A stretch of 64,000 nt of DNA from Rhizophagus irregularis (Eukaryota; Glomeromycota; Glomeromycetes; Glomerales; Glomeraceae). Positions within the stretch are counted from its first letter, which is position 1. Every line of letters begins with the position of its first letter. The stretch is from assembly GCF_026210795.1 (NCBI RefSeq), contig NC_089458.1, forward strand, positions 310,001 to 374,000, written 5' to 3'. A program made the translations under genes and the position numbers. Positions 57,391 through 64,000 of the stretch are shown here, in pieces. The notes beneath the pieces are model-generated. The model was not told the DNA's origin and searched no databases. It worked only from the letters and a program-made list of their open reading frames with translations.

Positions 57391-60300
57391 TTTACATAAT
57401 TTCAAGGTTTGATTTTTTTGTAAAAAGCAAATTTCTAAACCCCTAAAAAAATTTAGCTTATGTAACGTAATAAACATAAAATTATTCCAGTACTAAGCTA
57501 AAAAAAGAAATTTTAATTTAAAATTTTTTATAAGCTCGAAAATTAAAAATTAAGAAAAAAAAAAATTTGTGTGATCGACTTATTTCAGAATTTTATACGT
57601 TTCCAAATTTAAGCAACCCTTGATTAACCCTTGATTGACCCTTGATTAACCCATTATTAATCCATTTACCAACGTTAAAAGAACTTTGAGATGAATTATG
57701 ATTTTTTTATTTTTTTTATTTTTTTTAGCCCTACGGCATTACTCATGAACCCTACGTTTCGTTTTATGACATGGTTATGATTGACATCTGATATCCTATC
57801 CTATATTATATATATTTGGGGACGTTATGCATCTGTAAAAGGTCACGCCAAAAACTTTAAAACCGAACAATCAATTTTTCTAGTATTGAATATTATGAGT
57901 TTGATGATGATCTTTAAAAAATGATTGACACTATAAATTTACTAAACAGTTGCAGAGCAGATAGCAGATAGAGCAGATGATCTTTTTTAATTTCCAGGCA
58001 AAACTGCAATAACATCAAAATACATGATGAGAGAGCGTGAAAGAAGACTCATAAACATCGAATTAACATATGTTTAACCCCAATCATCCAAAAAAATCAT
58101 TTGATATACTGTATAATAAAACAAGGAAGCAAAAAAGTTTCAATTAGACAAAAAAAAAAAAAAGAAAAAAAAGCCCCAGAACAATAAAAAATTCATTACA
58201 GGGGAAGGACCGAAGGAAAATGTAAACAAAACGTTTATCATATCCATATTCCTTTGAAAAAATAAAAAAAAATCATTTTTTTAAATAATAAATAAATTTC
58301 ATATTTACATATATATATAATACACACACACACATACATATACATATATACATATATTATACATATACATATTACATATATATATATATATATTAATTTT
58401 AATTTTTCCTTTTTTCTTTCTTTTTGACTTTTCTTTGTTCTCCTTTATTTTATTTTTATTTTTATTTTTTATTTTATTTTATCTAATTTTTTTTTTTTCC
58501 CCCTCTTTAAAGTTGTAATGTGTATGTACAAGTAAGTTATGGTTTGAGCCTATTGAAAAAAAAGGTAAAAAAGATAATTTGATTGATTGAAGAAGAGATA
58601 ATTGATTGATTGAAGATACCGTTTGACTTGTAACAAAGAAAAAAAAAAAAAAAAATTTTTTTTTTTAAATTAGAATTGGTTAAATTATTTTAATTGTTTT
58701 TTTAAAAAATAAAAGATGTTTATCCTTTTTTAACCGATTTATTATGATTTATTATGAAAGTAAATAAGATGTTTTATCCTTTTTTAAACGGTTTATTATG
58801 AAAGATAAAAAAAAATATAATTGTAACCTTTAAGAATGAAAAACTTTTTTTTTTGAATCATTTTTAAAATATGGGTTTATTGAAAAAAACAAGGTTTTTT
58901 TTTTTTTTTTTTTTTAAACTAAAAAAGTTGATCTTTTACTAAAAAGCGAAGGAAATGTTTATATTTATTTACAAGATTTTTTTCTTTAACGAACAAAAAA
59001 GAAAGAAAAATGCATCAATGCACCAAATCTTTTTTAACGAAATATGGGTTTATTGAAACAAGGTTTATAGAAAAGTTGATCTTTTACCAAAAAGCGAGGG
59101 AAATGGATTTTCAAAAAATAATTTTTTTTTTTTAAAAAAAAAACAAACAAACAAGTTCATACAAAATTTACAAACATGTTCATTAAATGAACAAAAAAGA
59201 AAGAAAAAATGCAAGAAAAAATGATAATGCAATAAATAATAATGCAAAGAAATAATACAAGAAATAATGCAAGAAATGAAACAAAAAGAAAAAAAAAGGT
59301 GAAAAGGTGAGAGAGAGAGAAAAACCCAAAAAAAATTTTTTTTTTCTCAGAAAAAAAAAACAATCCGGCATCAATCTGTCATGACTCATGACACATCTAT
59401 CAAAAAAAAGCCTACTTACAATAACCTAATTGAATAAAGTTAAATAAAGTTAAAATAAGTTCAAATAAAGTTAAATAAAGTTAATTTATTTTATCACCGC
59501 CGGATTTACCTCACCGACCAAAGACATTACATTACATTTACATTTTAATATTTTGAATGAAAAAATTATTTTTTTTTAAAAAAAAAGTAAAAAAAACTTG
59601 AAAAAAACTGAAAATAATTTTAAATAATTACCTTGTCAAATAATATCAAATATCAAATTGCATAAAAATTTAATATTAGTTAAACTATTCAATTTTCCCC
59701 GATTATTTTATTTCCTAAAATAAAAGTTCCCGTTTGTGTATGTGATAAAATTTAAATTAAAAAAAAAAATTTCATTCATTCATGCAAAGAAATATGAAAA
59801 TTTGGAACATTTTTTCCAAAGAATTCTAGGATAAAATTTTGTGCGTGTGACACAACAACCCTACAAGTCACCTAAATTAAATGGATAAAATCAATCCCGA
59901 CCAAAAATTTCTTAACAAATGACAGGGCGCAAAATTTACGACATAAAACATTTCACACAAATGTAATACCTAATAAAATTAGACAACAAAACACATGTGA
60001 AAATTTTAATCGGTTTTTTAATAAATTAATAATAATAATAATAATAGAAATGATAAAAAAAACGGGGTTGGAAAATCTTTTTTTTAAACAATTATCATGA
60101 CAAATTTCAAACGAACCAATTGTTTATTTTAAAATCAATTTTCATATGATTTCCATTTAAGAAGGATAAAAGGAAAGAGAATAATAAACACGAAATTTAT
60201 TAAATCAATTTTGCGCAAATCTATATTACTATATTTCGAAATTTCGGAATCCACAGTCGGAATCTATTTGCGGAATCTAAAATAACTTTGATTGTTTGAT

Positions 60301-62116
60301 TGTTTTCTTTTAATATTTTAATACACAATATTACATACATTATATACATTATAATATTATGATATTATACATTATGTTAATATAAATAATAACATGAAAT
60401 CAAACAAGTTAAACAAGTTTTTTAATTAACGTTGTTAATCGTTTTTTTTTTTTTACTGCACAGTGCACACTTACTTAAAATTAATTTGTATATCCAATAT
60501 GATAATTCATTCATGATATGTCATCCCTGCATGATTTTCATTTGAAAGATATGATATTTTTCCTGCGAACGTCCCTTATTATCATAATTTGCTACGGATA
60601 TACGGATAAGGTCAATTTGATAGTCAGCATTGCTTATATTCAATAATAAGCGTTAATCCTGTTTTTAATTATATCAAGTTATCACACTTATAAAACTTTA
60701 TTTCACATATTTCACATCCAATAATTCCCGCAGCATTTCCCCACATATTTTTGTTTCACGTAAAACATTATATGCATGTTCCGTTATATAATCTAAATAA
60801 TATCATATTCAAAAATTTTCAACGTTATTTCTTTTTAAAAAATTTTTTTTTTTCAATGGTAAAAAAAAAAAAATACTTAATTTGGGATTTTTATTTTAAA
60901 CCAATCATTTTTCATTTTCATTAAAAAAAAAAGATTTAACTTTAAAAAAAAAAAAAAAAAAATCAACCGATGAATAAACCGAATCTTTGGAAAGTTTTTT
61001 CTTTATATTAAAAAAAAAAAAAAAAAAAAATTTAATAAAAGTAAATGAATGATAAATGAGATAAATGAAATAAATGAATAAAATGATAAATGATGAATAC
61101 AAATACAAATAATAATAAAAGAAATTACAAATAAAGATTAAAAACTTGATAAAAAAAGTTACTCGCAACTGCGCCAGAATTGGACCGCGTAAATAAAAAA
61201 ATTGCGTTTTTTTTTTATTTTTTTTAAAAAAATTGAAATATCACATAATAATTACTAATATGACTAAATGTAATAAAATAATAAATTCATTTTTAGCGCA
61301 ATTTTTATTTTATTTTTTTTAAAAAGAAAATTCTATTTATAAAAAATGCAATGTTTTAAGCCTTTTGATACTCGATTGAAAAAAAAAAAAATTATTACAA
61401 GATTACGGCGAATTACTACTTATGTAGGATTTTCTATCTCGGGAACATATTAATAACGTGTCGAATAAGAATCGAAACCTCACAGATAAGAACCTCTTAT
61501 CAGCAAAAGTTAAATTAAAATCCTTGTATAGTTAGAACATTGATAAGTTATGGGAATATATTGTTTAATGTGTGTTTCTTTTTGATTCGAAATTTTCCTC
61601 TTTTTAGAAAATTTTTTTTTTAAAAAAAAAATGAAACTTTTTTTTACTCAATTATAACATAGTACAGCATTTTACTGCATTACCTTACACCTTCTTATTA
61701 CCTTAATTGAAAAAATGTGAGAAAAAAAAAAATTATTAAAACCTGAAATACCTGAAATAATAAAATTTGATGGTCATTACATATTTATCTGATAAAAATA
61801 AAAAAAAATTATTAAGCATAAAAAAAACGAATTATATAATTTTATATCCTGTTTGATGGTTAGTTAAAATTGCCAAACAGTTCTGTATTTGTTTTGGTCC
61901 GGGCACTGACCACTTACGATTTTTGATAAACCTCATTTATCATAGATGCATATGAGATGATATCAGATTCGAAAAATTTTTTTTTTTTTTCAAATTTCCT
62001 GTTTTTTTTTTTTACTAACAGTTGATCAAAAAAAAAGTAAAAAATTTTTTTTTATCCAATCAAATCATTCCATTAATTATTAATATTCCAGAAATTCGGT
62101 AATATATTATTATATA
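57391..62116. other. Homopolymer- and microsatellite-rich DNA without recognised genes
   Basis: Dense A and T runs, an ATAC/ACAC/AT microsatellite at about 58290-58395, small cccttgattaa repeats (57610-57650) and aataaagttaaataaagtta repeats (59440-59485). Minus-strand poly-Phe/Leu frames at 59065-59389 and 60905-61168 are just translations of T/A runs. No conserved protein is seen. Confidence 0.55.
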
Positions 62117-62910
62117 TTATTTGAGGCTTTTAACTTCAAAAAGTGATGGCGAAGAAGATAACGCGATACGTTCTAAAAGTTGCGTAACATCCGAGTTCCG
62201 AATAGCATAAAGTCCGTAACAATACTTATTATACAAATAAAATTTAATTTTTAATTTTAAAAAAATCATAATAAAATAAAAAACTTGATATACTTGATAT
62301 AAAACAATTCTTATTATAATAATACCTTTTTTAAATATACAAAAAACACATGGGGACTTTCTTTCGAATCGATCTTCAAAATCTTACACGGTTTGTAGTG
62401 TGAATGTGGATTTTGAATGAGATTTGGTGAACCGAAGGACAAATAAAAAAAAAATATTTTTTTAAATCTGTTAATAATACCCATTATTACTATCACATTG
62501 TACTTCGGGAAGGACGCGGTAATTGAAACTTTGATGATGTGAAAGTTTTAAGGGTGAAGATAAACAAACACCTAAACATGGTTACAACAAACCTCCTTGT
62601 ATTATATTCTTCCCCCTGTTAAAAAAGAAAAAAAAAAAGATTAGGATACCTTTGAATAATTGAATAATTTGATTTTTATTATATTTTATGCATTTTATAT
62701 TTTTTTATATACTCTATAATCTTATATATCCATATTAGGACACAGTTAAGATAAAAGTGTGTATGCTATTTTAGTATTAGATAAATTTCATCATCATAAT
62801 TTCTTTAAATGCTAGTAAAAAAAAAGCTTTTTTTTTAAAAAAAACGCCTCATCTTTTTTTTTGTTCAAAAATAACTTGGATTGTGGCATAGCTTTCCATG
62901 ATAAATGTTG
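62117..62910 (-). other. Possible cryptic multi-exon gene (minus strand)
   Basis: Exon-like blocks read downward: about 62885-62935 (EIRITGKATFIMESYATIQ), about 62572-62616 (GEEYNTRRFVVTMF), about 62331-62496 (IQNPHSHYKPCKILKIDSKE then SPHVFFVYLKK) and 62117-62224 (YCYGLYAIRNSDVTQLLERI then a Ser-rich end and stop). Splice-like sites with agreeing phase: AG at 62226-62225 before the last block, GT after Lys-Lys at about 62330, and AG before the third block. The last two blocks join in phase and are clearly less AT-biased. Blocks upstream are less sure, and no start codon is identified. The Arg-Arg-Phe-Val-Val and Val-Phe-Phe-Val parts recall a PH-like fold, but I do not name a family. Confidence 0.35.
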
Positions 62911-64000
62911 CTTTTCCAGTTATCCTAATTTCGAAATTCTTTGGCGGGTAAAACCATTATTTTTTTTTAAAAAAAAAATAAAAAATAATAATAATATAAT
63001 AAACACAATTAAAAATTCAATACAAATTATCATGTTGTGTGATATCAGCCATCATATAATAATAACGAATTGACCACAATATAAATAATATTAATATATT
63101 ATGATATAATTGTACATTCAAAAAAAAAAGATTACACTAACTGAAAAAAAAACGTGCTTTTGACACCTTTCTTATGCGCATGGAAAAAAGATGATTTTTT
63201 TTTTTTTCGATAAAATTTTGATCCTCATGATTACTTGCAATCGAACAATATCTAAAAAAAATTTTCTTGTCACAAACTTGATATTATTTATATCCGAAAT
63301 TGTGTACAAGATTATTATTTTTATTTGCCTCGGATTTCCTGAACCTGATCAAACTTTTTTTTTTTTTTTTTTTTTTTTTGTGATAAATTCACAAAATATT
63401 GGAATTAGCACATGCATTTACATTTAAGCTTGGTACAAATATCCTTTCATGAAATTGCCTTTCTTATTTATTACATATATACATATATATATATATACAT
63501 AAATTTTTTTTTTCTTGTTGGGGGAGATTTTCGAAATATAAATAAAAAAAAATTTTTTATAAAGTAAGACTATAATGTAAAATATGTTACATATGATGAT
63601 ACGGTGATGCTACTAAATTAACATGTGAAGGAAGGATGAAGGATGTGCCCAACTTATGCCAACAAGATTTACATTGGTTTTCCAACCACGATATATTTAC
63701 ATGTACTACAAATGTACAAAAAGTAATATAAATTCATCCAACCCCCCTCCCCTGATATATTTAATTACTTTAATTTTCTTATATATATACCCTTTTAGCA
63801 CGTTAGTCTTTTTTCAAAGCAAATAAATAAACTTTTTTTTTTTTTTTTTTTTTTGTGGAGGGGATATAATCACTCTCGTTACCTTTATATTCTATGTACA
63901 TAATATTATTTTAGAAATTTTTTTTTCTATTTTTAAAAAAAAATTTTTTTTTTTTCAAAGAAAAAAAAATCCATCCATCAAATAAAATATAAACAACTTT
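62911..64000. other. AT-rich DNA with long T runs, nothing firm
   Basis: Contains poly-T runs of about 20 (63355-63378, 63832-63853) and an AT/AC microsatellite (63473-63500). It may contain 5' parts of the possible gene at 62117-62910, but no exon is convincing. The window ends here. Confidence 0.5.

Noticed and set aside
59065-61168. Phe/Leu-rich minus frames as membrane proteins
   Set aside because: They are translations of poly(A)/poly(T) runs with no conserved residues or splice support.
62467-62496. A 29-nt intron in the possible 62-kb gene
   Set aside because: Too short for a spliceosomal intron; a donor near 62571 giving an intron of about 75 nt was preferred.
1-64000. CRISPR arrays, bacterial operons, tRNA or rRNA genes
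   Set aside because: Tandem repeats present are minisatellites without spacers, the genes have introns, and no tRNA cloverleaf or rRNA sequence was recognised by eye.

Overview
The window looks like eukaryotic, fungal nuclear DNA. It is extremely AT-rich, its protein genes carry many short (about 60-110 nt) GT-AG introns, and the recognisable proteins (LEO1, NF-YC with a Gln/His-rich tail, gamma-tubulin, Hsp110, HEM12, SPC3) are fungal-type. The AT content, the AIG1-type GTPase, the Crinkler-like remnant, the decayed Mutator-like transposases and the dense MITE content together suggest an arbuscular mycorrhizal fungus (Glomeromycotina, Rhizophagus-like). That assignment is inference, not something proved here.

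Layout. (1) 1-15.9 kb is a repeat desert dominated by a roughly 9.4 kb structure with giant inverted arms (1041-3133 and 7723-10466). Different small DNA elements have inserted into each arm, so each arm acts as an empty-site control for the other. Two hAT-like MITEs with 8-bp target duplications, a palindromic minisatellite and a possible retroelement 3' end follow. (2) 15.9-23.2 kb is a gene island: LEO1 (minus strand) and NF-YC (plus strand), both reconstructed exon by exon. (3) 24.9-28.7 kb holds a tandem duplicate of a medium-chain oxidoreductase. The first copy is intact; the second has two single-base frameshifts. A third, 3'-only remnant lies about 18 kb away at 46.1 kb. (4) 29.7-42.3 kb is repeats again: a nested foldback, a nearly complete TIR transposon with a frameshifted DDE-like transposase, a palindromic MITE family (two copies), a Crinkler-like remnant, one intact small secreted Cys-rich protein gene, and a Mutator-like transposase split into two parts and carrying telomere-like repeats. 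(5) 44.9-56.7 kb is a dense housekeeping block: AIG1-like GTPase (-), gamma-tubulin (-), molybdopterin synthase small subunit (-), an unknown basic protein (+), Hsp110 (+), uroporphyrinogen decarboxylase (+) and signal peptidase subunit 3 (+). (6) 56.7-64 kb is homopolymer- and microsatellite-rich DNA with one possible cryptic multi-exon gene near 62.1-62.9 kb (-).

The genes do not form a pathway. LEO1 and NF-YC act in transcription, Hsp110 in cytosolic folding, SPC3 in ER signal cleavage, HEM12 in haem synthesis, the MoaD-like protein in molybdenum cofactor synthesis and gamma-tubulin in microtubule nucleation. The main contrast is architectural: compact intron-rich conserved islands alternate with nested transposon graveyards, and the small secreted protein and broken duplicates sit in the latter. 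Several genes use extremely small coding exons (9, 13 and 15 nt). These had to be inferred by joining splice sites and protein homology, and they would be easy to miss.
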